Origin: DASXBA01 sp046729895
GTDB taxonomy: Bacteria; Actinomycetota; Thermoleophilia; Solirubrobacterales; Thermoleophilaceae
Length of the DNA stretch: 17,636 nucleotides
Assembly (NCBI GenBank): GCA_046729895.1
Contig: JBKPHP010000226.1
Coordinates: forward strand, 1 to 17,636
Direction of reading: 5' to 3'
Under the pieces are notes generated by a model that worked only from the letters and a program-made list of their open reading frames with translations, made no database searches and was not told where the DNA came from. Shown one piece after another: positions 8,059 through 15,216 of the stretch. The translations under genes and the position numbers were made by a program. Position 1 is the first letter of the stretch. Every line of letters begins with the position of its first letter.

Positions 8059-8453
8059 GTCACTCCTTTCGAGAGCTGATAGGTCCAGGAGAGCGCCAGG
8101 AGCAGCGCTCCCGCAGCCAGGAGGAAGCCCGGTACCCGGGGAGGCCCCGCCCGCGTTCGTGCGGCGAGGATCCAGCCGCCCGCCACGATCGCGGCAAGCG
8201 CCAGCAGGGGACCTATGGGCGAGAAATCGATGCTCGCGGCCAGACGACCCTGGCCCAAGGCGAACAGGCTCCTGGTCATTCCGCAGAATGGGCACGGGAG
8301 CCCGGTGGCGATACGGAACGGGCAGAGGGTCGGACCGTCGAGGTCGCCGTCTCGCGCCAGATAGCCGAGGAGCATGTCACCCAGGCAGGCGACGCTCAGG
8401 GCGCCGACGATCGTCTCGCCGCTCAACCTACATGCCGCCGCCCGCGCCGTCAC
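8055..8453 (-). CDS. DUF2752 membrane protein
   Basis: A 132-residue protein of the DUF2752 family, recognised by GLPCPFCGMTRSLFAL at about residues 51-66 (Cys54 and Cys57) followed by the LAASIDFSPIGPLL segment. Hydrophobic stretches lie near residues 15-33, 78-97 and 109-127. The family is found in many bacteria as small inner-membrane proteins, and I know of no proven function. The paired cysteines might bind metal or be redox active. The start used is GTG 8453, though a TTG ten codons in is also possible and neither has a strong ribosome site. Its stop overlaps the ATG of the DUF4190-like gene. A 92-base gap, in which I see no clear signal, separates it from the upstream membrane-protein gene. 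Confidence 0.82.
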   Translation of the reverse strand: MTARAAACRLSGETIVGALSVACLGDMLLGYLARDGDLDGPTLCPFRIATGLPCPFCGMTRSLFALGQGRLAASIDFSPIGPLLALAAIVAGGWILAARTRAGPPRVPGFLLAAGALLLALSWTYQLSKGVT

Positions 8454-8545
8454 CGGCCTGCCAGCGCCGCGGAGGTGCCGACCGGCCGGCTCCAGCCTCC
8501 GGGTGGCTCCTGGGACGGCTGCAGGGGGGCCTCCACGTGCCGACT

Positions 8546-9187
8546 CTAACCGTCCTCGAACACCACCTGCTCGCCGCGCCGCAGGAAGCGCAGCCCGAGT
8601 GCCAGCGAGGCCAGGACGGCGATCAGCGAGAGCGTGATCTGGACGCTGAGCAGACCCTCGCGCGTCCAGTAGACGTCCTCCAGCTGCAGCAAGAGGGCGG
8701 ATTCGTCGAGAGTGAGGCCCATGCCGATGCCGAAAGGGATCGCGAGCCTGGGCTCGAGCACCTCGTTGCGGGTCACGATCGCGATGGCCCCGGCGGCGAA
8801 CCCGAGCACTATGCCCGGCACGAAGTGGTGGATGTGACGCCTCCGTACGACCAGGTGACGGAAGGGTCCCACCGTCCTCCTGCGGCGCAGCAGGTACGTG
8901 GTGACGCGGGCGACGAGGAAGGTGCCGGCAAACGAGCTGAGGAGGTTGAACAGCGCGTTCTCCCGCGACGGGGTCTCGCGGTAGCCGGCCCGCGCTACCT
9001 CGGCAGTCTGCACGACGGCCGTCTCGGCGGCGCTGAGCACATCGTCCGTCTCCTGGGGAAGCGGCGCCGAGCCGCGTCGCCAGACGCGGCCAAGCTCCAC
9101 CGCCGCCAGCGCGGCCAGGGCGACGCCGGCGAGCCCTCCGAGCACCACGGTCCGCCGGTCGGCCTCGAGGGCCTGCCGCCTCCTCAC
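8546..9187 (-). CDS. Unclassified polytopic membrane protein with HIHH motif
   Basis: I do not recognise a named family. The 213-residue protein starts at a GTG that overlaps the acyltransferase stop (GTGA), so translation is probably coupled; a longer open frame upstream is only an overlap with that gene. Hydrophobic segments lie near residues 14-32, 82-100, 122-139, 145-160 and 180-200. Two motifs look conserved by their composition. One is RRRHIHHFVPG (115-125), at the mouth of the third segment. The other is LTLDESALLLQLEDVYW (158-174), with several acidic residues. His and Asp/Glu at membrane boundaries suggest a metal site or an enzyme acting on a membrane-embedded substrate, but this is inference. 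Its place directly after three sugar-nucleotide genes hints at a role in envelope or glycan assembly. Confidence 0.8.
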   Translation of the reverse strand: MRRRQALEADRRTVVLGGLAGVALAALAAVELGRVWRRGSAPLPQETDDVLSAAETAVVQTAEVARAGYRETPSRENALFNLLSSFAGTFLVARVTTYLLRRRRTVGPFRHLVVRRRHIHHFVPGIVLGFAAGAIAIVTRNEVLEPRLAIPFGIGMGLTLDESALLLQLEDVYWTREGLLSVQITLSLIAVLASLALGLRFLRRGEQVVFEDG

Positions 9188-9894
9188 GTCCAGTGCTCCA
9201 ACAGGTCCTCGTCCGGCACCCCGCGCACCTTCCGCGCGGGCACCCCCATCACCACCGTACGCGGACCCACGTCGCGCGTGACCACCGCCCCCGCCGCCAC
9301 GAAAGCCTCCTCCCCGACCTCGACACCGGGCAGCAGGACCGCCCCTCCGCCCACCCGGCATGCCCGCCGCAGCCGCGCGCCGCGGATCGGGTAGCCGGCG
9401 GGGTGCCGAGCCATGGTGTCGTCGTTGGTGAGCGTGACGCCGGGCGCCACGAAGACGTCGTCCTCGATCGTGGAGAAGGCGGTGATGTAGCACCCGGTCT
9501 GGATTCGGACCCGCGCCCCGATCGTCACGTCGTTGTCCACCGCCGAGCCCCGCCCGATCACCGAGTCCTCTCCCACCTCCACCCGCTCGCGGACGTGTGC
9601 CTGGTCGCCGACGACCGCGCCCGGGCCGACTTGCGCGCCCGCCACCACCACCGCGCCCGCGCAGACGGTGGCGCCCTCTCCGATCACCACTGGCGACGGG
9701 GGCTCACGTGTCGCCGTCGAATGCTTCCCCAGCGCCAGGGGCTTGCCGATCACGACGCCGTCCTGGAGCCGAGCCTCCTCGCCCACCACCGTTCCCCGGT
9801 GGATCACGACGTGGCCGCCGATCTCCACGCTGTCGGGGAGATCGACGTCATCCCCGAGGAGCAGGCCGGGAGCCCGCTCAGACGGGTGCAGCAC
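9184..9894 (-). CDS. Left-handed beta-helix sugar acyltransferase (WlbB/WbpD-like)
   Basis: This 236-residue protein consists mostly of hexapeptide repeats, for example VVIGEGATVCAGAVVVAGAQ and the later VGPGAVVGDQAHVRERV. It ends with VVMGVPARKVRGVPDEDL, typical of acetyl-CoA-dependent sugar N-acetyltransferases. The region FVAPGVTLTNDDTMARHP lies where WlbB/WbpD-type enzymes have a catalytic loop. With a Gfo/Idh/MocA dehydrogenase and a UDP-GlcNAc 2-epimerase directly upstream, the likely role is acetylating an amino group on a UDP-sugar. A serine- or hydroxyl-acetylating sugar transferase is an alternative. The GTG start at 9894 overlaps the end of the dehydrogenase gene by 17 bases but is supported by a good ribosome site. 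Confidence 0.82.
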   Translation of the reverse strand: MLHPSERAPGLLLGDDVDLPDSVEIGGHVVIHRGTVVGEEARLQDGVVIGKPLALGKHSTATREPPSPVVIGEGATVCAGAVVVAGAQVGPGAVVGDQAHVRERVEVGEDSVIGRGSAVDNDVTIGARVRIQTGCYITAFSTIEDDVFVAPGVTLTNDDTMARHPAGYPIRGARLRRACRVGGGAVLLPGVEVGEEAFVAAGAVVTRDVGPRTVVMGVPARKVRGVPDEDLLEHWT

Positions 9895-10870
9895 GTGCGC
9901 TCTCCTCGAGCGAGCGCTGGAGGGCCTCCAGCACGCGCACCACGCGCAGACCGCTTTCCGCGCCCGAGCGCGGCTCTCCCCCGTCCTTCACCCGATCGAC
10001 GAAGTGGCGGCACTCGATCCGCAGCGGCTCCTCGTTGGACACCCGCGGGCTGTGGATGTCCCCCGAGCGCGCGATGTACTCGCCGTAGGAAGAGAAGTCC
10101 TGATCGAATCCCTTGTCGTACACCGAGACCTTCCGTTCGATCTCCATGTCGTCGAAGGTCGCCATGCGCTTCGAGCCCACCACCGTGAAGCGTCGCTCCT
10201 TGTGCGGATCGAGCCACGACAGGTGCAGGTGGGCGGCCAGCCCGGAAGGGAAGCGCAGGTAGCAGAAAACCACATCCTCCACCCCATCGCGCATGTAGCC
10301 CTCGCCCACCGCGCGGCACTCGTAGGGCTCCTCGTCGGCGAGCCGCAGCACCACCGAGACGTCGTGCGCACCGAGGCTCCAGAGCGCGTTCTCGTCCGTG
10401 CGAAGCTTGCCGAGGTTCAGCCGGTTGCCGTAGATGTAGCGGATCTCGCCCAGCTCGCCGGAGGCCACGAGGTCCTTGAGCTTCTCCACCCCCGGGTGGT
10501 ACTCGAGCAGGTGTCCGACCATGAGGATGCGACCGGCCTGCTCGGCAGCCTCGACCACTCGTTCCGCCTCCGCGACCGATTGGGCAAGCGGCTTCTCGAC
10601 GAAGCAGTGCTTGCCGGCCTCGAGCGCCCGTTCGGCAAGCTCGGCGTGGCTCGGGACGTGGGTAGCGATCGCCACCGCGTCGAGGGCGTCGTCCGTGAGC
10701 AGCTCGTCGAGCTCCCCCGTGGCCCGCGCAGCGGGAAACGCGCGCGACCAGCGCGCCCGGGCGTCCTCCGAGATGTCACACAGCCACCGAAGCTCAGCCT
10801 CCGGCAGCCGGTCGAAGTTGCGCGCGAGGTTAGGGCCCCAATAGCCGAGGCCCACGACTCCGATCCTCAT
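9878..10870 (-). CDS. Gfo/Idh/MocA-family NAD-dependent sugar dehydrogenase (WlbA/WbpB-like)
   Basis: A 330-residue oxidoreductase. The N-terminal Rossmann fold opens MRIGVVGLGYWGPNLARNF (GxGxxG variant at 7-12), and the family motif CFVEKPLAQS contains the catalytic-region EKP at 92-94. The C-terminal half includes RLNLGKLRTDENALWSLGAHD, typical of enzymes annotated as UDP-N-acetylglucosaminuronate 3-dehydrogenases. The likely reaction is oxidation of C3 of a UDP-sugar acid, giving the 3-keto intermediate later aminated and acetylated. The ATG at 10870-10868 overlaps the stop of the epimerase gene (ATGA); the open frame extends 56 codons further but only inside that gene. Substrate assignment is by context and motif resemblance, so a different keto-sugar route is possible. 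Confidence 0.88.
   Translation of the reverse strand: MRIGVVGLGYWGPNLARNFDRLPEAELRWLCDISEDARARWSRAFPAARATGELDELLTDDALDAVAIATHVPSHAELAERALEAGKHCFVEKPLAQSVAEAERVVEAAEQAGRILMVGHLLEYHPGVEKLKDLVASGELGEIRYIYGNRLNLGKLRTDENALWSLGAHDVSVVLRLADEEPYECRAVGEGYMRDGVEDVVFCYLRFPSGLAAHLHLSWLDPHKERRFTVVGSKRMATFDDMEIERKVSVYDKGFDQDFSSYGEYIARSGDIHSPRVSNEEPLRIECRHFVDRVKDGGEPRSGAESGLRVVRVLEALQRSLEESARAAPV
9902..9907 (-). promoter_or_regulatory. Ribosome binding site fixing the acyltransferase start
   Basis: On the minus strand GAGGAG lies seven bases before the GTG at 9894-9892. It is inside the coding end of the dehydrogenase gene and supports the 17-base overlap between the two genes. Confidence 0.7.
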
Positions 10871-11943
10871 CGGCGCGGAGTGTAGGCCGAGACCACCTCG
10901 ACCACGCGCTCCGCCGCGTGGCCGCCCCCGTACAGCTCCGGCCGCTGGTCCGGCGGGCGGCGCTCCAGCGCGTCGAGCGCGCGGTCCCGGTCGAGATTGA
11001 CGAGGACGTTCCAGCCGGCCTCGACGGTCTCGACCCATTCGGTCGTATCGCGGAGGGTCACGCAGGGGACGGCGTGTAGGTAGGCCTCCTTCTGGACTCC
11101 GCCCGAGTCCGTGAGGACGGCACTCGCATGGCGCGCGAGCTTGAGGAAGTCGAGGTAGCCCAGCGGCGGGGAGAGCTCGATCCGCTCGGTGTGCTCGAGT
11201 CGGCTGAGCAGCCCCGTGGACTCGAGCCGCGCCTTCGTCCGTGGGTGAAGCGGGAAGACGGTGGGGCGCGGCAGCGCCTCCAGCAGCTCCACGAGCAGCG
11301 CAAGCCGCTCCGGGTGGTCCACGTTTCCGGGGCGGTGCGCGGTCACGAGGAAGTACGCGCCGGGCTCGAGCCCGCGCTCTTCCAGCGCGCGGGAACGCTC
11401 CTCGGCGATGTCGCGGAACGCGAGGGACACGTCGGCCATCACGTCGCCGACCAGATGTGAGTCTCCTCTGGCGGCCTCACGCTCGAGATTGGTCATCGCC
11501 GTCTGAGTCGAGCAGAGCAGTAGCTCGCTGGCGTGGTCGATAAGAACGCGATTCCGCTCTTCGGGCATCGAGCGGTCGAACGACCGCATGCCGGCCTCCA
11601 CATGGCCGAGCCGGAACCCCCCCAGGGAGGCCGCGAGCGCCCCGGCGAGGGTGGAGTTGGTATCGCCGTAGACCAGCGCCAGCTCCGGGTCGAGCTCGGC
11701 CAGCACCGGCTCGAGCGCGGTAAGTATCCGGGCAGTCTGCTCGCTGCTGGTCCCGGATCCCGCTCCGAGCTGGCGATCGGGAGCCGGGACGCCGAGCTCC
11801 TCGAAGAAGACGCGCGACAGCTCGTCGTCGTAGTGCTGCCCCGTGTGGACGATCAGCTCGTCATGCGCTCGGCGGAGTCGCCTGGAGACCGCGGCCGCCT
11901 TCACGAACTGCGGCCGGTTCCCGATAATCGTGACAATCCTCAT
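10867..11943 (-). CDS. wecB: Non-hydrolysing UDP-GlcNAc 2-epimerase (WecB/WbpI-like)
   Basis: The 358-residue protein inverts C2 of a UDP-N-acetyl sugar (GlcNAc to ManNAc, or the diacetamido-uronic analogue). It shows IIGNRPQFVKAA at the start, HTGQHYD near residues 33-39, VYGDTNSTLAG with Asp94, HVEAGMRSFDRSMPEERNRVLIDH with Glu116 and Glu129, and a late DSGGVQKEAYLHAVPCVTLRDTTEW that binds the nucleotide. Residues 201-208 read TAHRPGNV rather than the HRREN of classical WecB, which leans toward a WbpI-like substrate; this is inference. The ATG at 11943 is the first start. It is the first gene of a minus-strand cluster whose next three genes overlap by 4-17 bases. Confidence 0.92.
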   Translation of the reverse strand: MRIVTIIGNRPQFVKAAAVSRRLRRAHDELIVHTGQHYDDELSRVFFEELGVPAPDRQLGAGSGTSSEQTARILTALEPVLAELDPELALVYGDTNSTLAGALAASLGGFRLGHVEAGMRSFDRSMPEERNRVLIDHASELLLCSTQTAMTNLEREAARGDSHLVGDVMADVSLAFRDIAEERSRALEERGLEPGAYFLVTAHRPGNVDHPERLALLVELLEALPRPTVFPLHPRTKARLESTGLLSRLEHTERIELSPPLGYLDFLKLARHASAVLTDSGGVQKEAYLHAVPCVTLRDTTEWVETVEAGWNVLVNLDRDRALDALERRPPDQRPELYGGGHAAERVVEVVSAYTPRR

Positions 11944-11974
11944 AAAGAATGGTCCATCTAGCGTGCTTTGGACG

Positions 11975-11980
11975 TAGAAT
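11975..11980 (+). promoter_or_regulatory. Possible -10 element (TAGAAT) upstream of small ORF
   Basis: TAGAAT lies 11 bases before the ATG of the 39-residue ORF in a locally AT-richer stretch (11941-11995). Transcription from it would start almost at the ATG, giving a nearly leaderless message. No matching -35 is clear. The same stretch must also hold the promoter of the divergent wecB gene. Confidence 0.25.
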
Positions 11981-11991
11981 CAGTCACGGAA

Positions 11992-12111
11992 ATGGCTAGA
12001 AAGCTGCTGTGGACCGCGGTCAGCGCCGTCGAGCTCGCCGCGCGCGGCGCCCGGCATCTCGCCTGGTACGTCAGCCACCAGGTGAACGGCGAACCGCGCG
12101 ACCCTAGCTGA
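11992..12111 (+). CDS. Possible 39-residue small protein
   Basis: An ATG at 11992 opens 39 codons ending at TGA 12109-12111. The peptide begins MARKLLWTAVSAVELAARG and continues with an amphipathic helix-like stretch (ARHLAWYVSHQV) and a charged end. Codons are mostly G/C-ending, like the neighbours. The opening resembles small DUF4235-type or holin-like membrane-associated proteins common in Actinobacteria, but the match is too short to assign. It is the only plus-strand frame between two minus-strand genes, and its last eight bases overlap the end of the class IV enzyme gene. A TAGAAT lies just upstream, and there is no good ribosome site. Confidence 0.4.
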   Translation: MARKLLWTAVSAVELAARGARHLAWYVSHQVNGEPRDPS

Positions 12112-12892
12112 GCGCCGCCTCCACGTGGGCTCGGAAGGCCGCGGCGGCCTTACGCGTCACCTCGCCAGTCTCCTCGAACTCCCGCTCTTCCACGGCCGCG
12201 ACGGACTGGACCTCCCGCACGGTGGATGCCAGGAACGCCTCGCGCGCGCCCAGGAGCTCCTCCTTCGTCAGCGATCGCTCCTCGGCGCCCACCAGCTCGA
12301 TCAGCTTGTCCCGCGTGATCGATGCGAGGATGTGGTCTTCGAGCGGCGGCGTCGACAGCCCGCCATCGTCCCCGACCCAGAAGATCGTGGAGGTCGGCGC
12401 CTCCAGGACCCGGTCGTGCGGCGTGACCAGGAGCGCCTCGTCGAATCCCCGCTCCTGGGCTGTCCGCGTGGCGAGCATGTTGGCCGCATACGAGAGCGAC
12501 TTCACGCCGTCCAGCACGCGGGTGGGCGCGTAGGTCACGAAGCCCAGCCGAACCCGCTCCGGGGTGCCTGGCGTGGGCTCCGTGAGCAGCAGCCTGTGGC
12601 CGCCGCGCGTGAGCACGATGCGGAGGATGCCGTCGAAGGCATCGCCGCGCTCGGCCAGCAACCGCGGAACCTCCTCCTCTAGCACCGCCCGCGGGACGAG
12701 CCAGTCGAGCCACAGGTTGGCGGCCGAGCGCTCGATGCGATCCAGGTGCTCGGAAAGCGCGAAGGGCGACCCGTGATAGACGCGGACGACCTCGAAGACG
12801 CCGTCGCCTCGCAGCAAGCCCTCGTCGGTTGCCGGGATGTAGGTCTCCTCGGCCGGCCCGATCGTCCCGTCGAGGCAGCCGAGCTCGCTCAC
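12104..12892 (-). CDS. Class IV PLP-dependent enzyme (aminotransferase or aminodeoxychorismate lyase)
   Basis: A 262-residue fold-type IV PLP enzyme. It opens with LRGDGVFEVVRVYHG (residues 27-41), then HLDRIERSAANL. The Schiff-base lysine is Lys131 in GVKSLSYAANMLA, Glu164 in VLEAPTSTIFW lies where PLP's ring nitrogen is contacted, and a late FLASTVREVQSVAAVE lines the cofactor phosphate. The family includes branched-chain aminotransferase, D-amino acid aminotransferase and 4-amino-4-deoxychorismate lyase (folate synthesis). The short length and the STVREVQSV segment favour a D-amino-acid-transaminase or PabC type over IlvE, but I cannot separate them. I use GTG 12892, preceded by AGGGA; the open frame upstream gives a Cys/Arg-rich non-conserved extension. 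The 149 bases between it and the hydrolase gene hold nothing I recognise. Confidence 0.85.
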   Translation of the reverse strand: MSELGCLDGTIGPAEETYIPATDEGLLRGDGVFEVVRVYHGSPFALSEHLDRIERSAANLWLDWLVPRAVLEEEVPRLLAERGDAFDGILRIVLTRGGHRLLLTEPTPGTPERVRLGFVTYAPTRVLDGVKSLSYAANMLATRTAQERGFDEALLVTPHDRVLEAPTSTIFWVGDDGGLSTPPLEDHILASITRDKLIELVGAEERSLTKEELLGAREAFLASTVREVQSVAAVEEREFEETGEVTRKAAAAFRAHVEAALS

Positions 12893-13041
12893 GTCCCTGT
12901 TTCTAGCGCACCGGCACGATCCGCACGGCGCCGCTCCGTGAAATCGTCCCGAAGGGTGGGTCGTGAAGGCGCCGATGCGCTCCTGCCCTCCGTCACCCCG
13001 GAAGGTCCGCAAGTGACTGCGAGTCTGGTGCTGCCGCGTGG

Positions 13042-14322
13042 TCAGTCCGGCGCGGGCGCCGCCAGCGCACGCCTAGCCGCTGCGGCCGGGGGCTTCGAGA
13101 GCCAGGCGCGCAGCCGCTCGTAGACCACGGGGTGGTTCAGCAGCGCGATGTGGTTGGTCCCGCCGAGGTGCGCGCCGTCCTCGATGCGGAAGGGAATTCG
13201 CCGCGTGCGGCTGCGTCCGGAGGCGCTCGGCTCGAGCACGAGCCAGTCGCCGATCAGCCGCCCCAGGGGGTGCTTCGCGCTGCGCGTGATCGTCGCGGCG
13301 ACGAAGTGGTGGGTCGCGCCCTCGAGCAGCGGAACCTCGCGGCAGGCCGCTGCTCGCAGCGCCTCGGGGTCGCGGTCGCGCCAGTCCTCGTCCACGAGTG
13401 AGCCCTGGCGCAAGTCGCGGATGCCGTCGCTGCGCCGGCGCAGGAACGAGCCCAGCGGGCGTGTCTCGGGCAGCGCACTCAGGCCCGCGCTCGCGTAGTG
13501 CACGAACTGGGCGAGTGGCGCGCCCATGTGTGGAGTTCCGAGCGAGACGACGTGGCGCACGCGGCGCACCCACGCGGCGCCGTCATCGGTGCCGCGGTTG
13601 CAGCCGCTACGCGAAACCAGGCCGCCCATCGAGTGCCCGACGAGCGCGATTTGCTCCACCTCCACCGGCCAGGCGTCCAGCACCTGCTCGAGCAGCTCGC
13701 ACAGTGAGCGCCCGTTCTCGGAGACGTGGCGGCCGGTGTTGTAGCGGACGTAGACCGCCGTCGCGCCGATGTCGCGCGCGAGACGGTCGCCGTAGCTCTC
13801 GCCCGAGGGGCCGCCGAACCACCTCCAGCCGAGCTCCGTGCCCATCAAGCCGTGGACGAACACGACCAGCCGCGGTGTCGCCGCGGGGAAGGCGGCGGCC
13901 AGGGCGGCCGGCTCGGGAGCAACGACGCGACCGTCCACGCGCACCGCCATTGGCTCTGCCAGCTCGCTGCCCTCCTCCTCCAGTGCGTCGCCGATGAGCC
14001 CGTCCAGCACGGCGATGCCGAAGGTCCCGGCTGGCGTGCTCGACAGGCGGCGGCCGTCGCCAGTGTCGAGCCGCTGGAGCGTCCGGTCCGCACCGCGCCC
14101 GAGCGCGCCAACCGTTCCCCGCAGCCCCGAATAGACCGCGCCGGTGACGCCCCGATAGACGAAGTACGCCGGCTTCGCGCCCCAGCCGACGGCGCCGAAA
14201 GCCCGCTCGGCGATGCCGCGCTGAACGGCGCCGATGGCGCCTACGAAGCCGCCGAGCTCGCTGAACGCAAGCCGGCTGAGGGCCCGCACCTCATCCGGCC
14301 GCCGCTCGGCCAGCTGCGCCAT
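13042..14322 (-). CDS. Alpha/beta hydrolase, lipase/PGAP1-like
   Basis: A 426-residue serine hydrolase. The first 145 residues form a separate, largely helical, Gly/Ala-rich region with no signal peptide. The hydrolase domain starts RLVVFVHGLMGTELGW (His157-Gly158 for the oxyanion hole). It has the nucleophile elbow VGHSMGGLVSRS with Ser231, then VVSLGTPHMGAPLAQF, common in triacylglycerol lipases and PGAP1-like esterases. Candidate acid Asp359 (IGDWLV) and catalytic His391 (GGTNHIALLNHP) complete the triad. The substrate is probably a lipid or other ester and is unproven. I chose the ATG at 14322; the open frame runs further upstream but with an unlikely Arg-rich N-terminus. It is divergent from the small membrane-protein gene at 14551. 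Confidence 0.87.
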   Translation of the reverse strand: MAQLAERRPDEVRALSRLAFSELGGFVGAIGAVQRGIAERAFGAVGWGAKPAYFVYRGVTGAVYSGLRGTVGALGRGADRTLQRLDTGDGRRLSSTPAGTFGIAVLDGLIGDALEEEGSELAEPMAVRVDGRVVAPEPAALAAAFPAATPRLVVFVHGLMGTELGWRWFGGPSGESYGDRLARDIGATAVYVRYNTGRHVSENGRSLCELLEQVLDAWPVEVEQIALVGHSMGGLVSRSGCNRGTDDGAAWVRRVRHVVSLGTPHMGAPLAQFVHYASAGLSALPETRPLGSFLRRRSDGIRDLRQGSLVDEDWRDRDPEALRAAACREVPLLEGATHHFVAATITRSAKHPLGRLIGDWLVLEPSASGRSRTRRIPFRIEDGAHLGGTNHIALLNHPVVYERLRAWLSKPPAAAARRALAAPAPD

Positions 14323-14462
14323 GCCCCATCTACGGCGCGGCGCGCAGGCGGTTACGCCGCCGCATGGGGCGCGCCGAGCTGTTCTGGGAACTTTCCCCGT
14401 GGTCCTGAGCAACCCTCGACGACCCGGGATAGCACGCGGAGTACGAACACCAGGCCTCGTAC

Positions 14463-14480
14463 TGCGGATGGCCTTCCGCA
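14463..14480. repeat. Perfect 6-bp inverted repeat in the 14323-14550 divergent spacer
   Basis: TGCGGA and TCCGCA flank TGGCCT, giving an 18-base near-palindrome in the 228-base spacer between the hydrolase gene and the plus-strand gene at 14551. It could be an operator for one of the two divergent genes. I see no convincing promoter elements in the rest of this spacer. Confidence 0.3.
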
Positions 14481-14550
14481 CGGCGCCGCGCGGTCAACGC
14501 TGCGGCCAGGTGCTGAAGGAGGAAGCCGGGGGGAGTAGAACCGGGTCGGC

Positions 14551-15036
14551 ATGACCTTCGCGGCTTCGCAGGCGAGCGGCTGGTTTGGACTCGCGGGCGT
14601 GGCCTTGGGCGGCCTGCTCACGGCCGGCCTCACGCTGTACCGGGAGTGGCGTCGCCGACGGGCCGACGCGGCAATGGCGCGCCGACTCGTGTCATCAGAC
14701 CTGACGGCGGTCGATCGCGCCCTGACGGACGCTGAGGCCAACCTCGCACGCTTCAAGCAGGATCGCTCGGAGCCTCTGGATGACGGTCGACAATGGCCGT
14801 TCGGCTGGGAGAGGGCGACGTGGGCTCAGTCGTGGGCCGGCTACCGCCCGGGACTTGCCGCGAGCATGGGTGACGATGAGTTCCGACCGCTGGCCACGGC
14901 AGTCGGCTTCATCGAACAGCTCCAGAACTCCCTGGCGGCTGGTAGGCGGCGCTTTCAGGACGCTGACGAGCCGTTCCTCGAGGAGGTGCGGGAAGCCCTC
15001 GAGGAGGCCCGGGCCGCGCTACGTCCTCAGAGATAA
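14551..15036 (+). CDS. Small single-span membrane protein, function unknown
   Basis: I do not recognise a named family. The 161-residue product has one hydrophobic segment at about residues 11-29 (WFGLAGVALGGLLTAGLTLY), a basic stop-transfer cluster (REWRRRR) and then a cytoplasmic helical domain. That domain has conserved-looking WPFGWER and WAQSWAGYRPGLAAS segments and ends in an acidic/basic coiled-coil-like helix (residues 138-158). This layout is common in actinobacterial hypothetical proteins. Purine-rich GGGGGGAG lies some 15 bases before the ATG at 14551, which is far for a ribosome site, so the start is less certain. The gene converges with the beta-propeller gene. Confidence 0.65.
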   Translation: MTFAASQASGWFGLAGVALGGLLTAGLTLYREWRRRRADAAMARRLVSSDLTAVDRALTDAEANLARFKQDRSEPLDDGRQWPFGWERATWAQSWAGYRPGLAASMGDDEFRPLATAVGFIEQLQNSLAAGRRRFQDADEPFLEEVREALEEARAALRPQR

Positions 15037-15187
15037 CGAGCACCGCTCCCGACGCCGAGCGCTCAGATCCTCTGGCGCGCACTTCCGCGAGCGGGCAGCG
15101 CAGTCCCCGAGGCGACTCTGTGCGACGGCCTCACGCGGAGCAGAACGCGAGCACGCGTCGGGCGGCGAACCTCGGGTCCAGGGCTCA

Positions 15188-15205
15188 GGGGGACGGGTTT
15201 CCCCC
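15188..15205. terminator. Candidate hairpin between convergent genes
   Basis: GGGGGA-CGGGTT-TCCCCC forms a 6-bp stem with a six-base loop in the 180-base gap between the convergent genes ending at 15036 and 15217. No T-run follows on either strand, so it may be a Rho-assisted or weak bidirectional terminator. The rest of the gap shows nothing I recognise. Confidence 0.35.
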
Positions 15206-15216
15206 CGGTCGATGGC

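Noticed and set aside
8057..10885. Long plus-strand frames (445 and 450 codons) opposite the sugar-nucleotide and membrane genes
   Set aside because: They lie opposite genes with clear motifs and start/stop overlaps. Their composition is Arg/Pro/His-rich, typical of antisense frames.
12104..12892. Class IV enzyme as the missing aminotransferase of the sugar pathway
   Set aside because: Sugar C3 amination uses DegT/DnrJ/EryC1-type (fold I) aminotransferases. This is fold IV and is separated from wecB by 160 bases.
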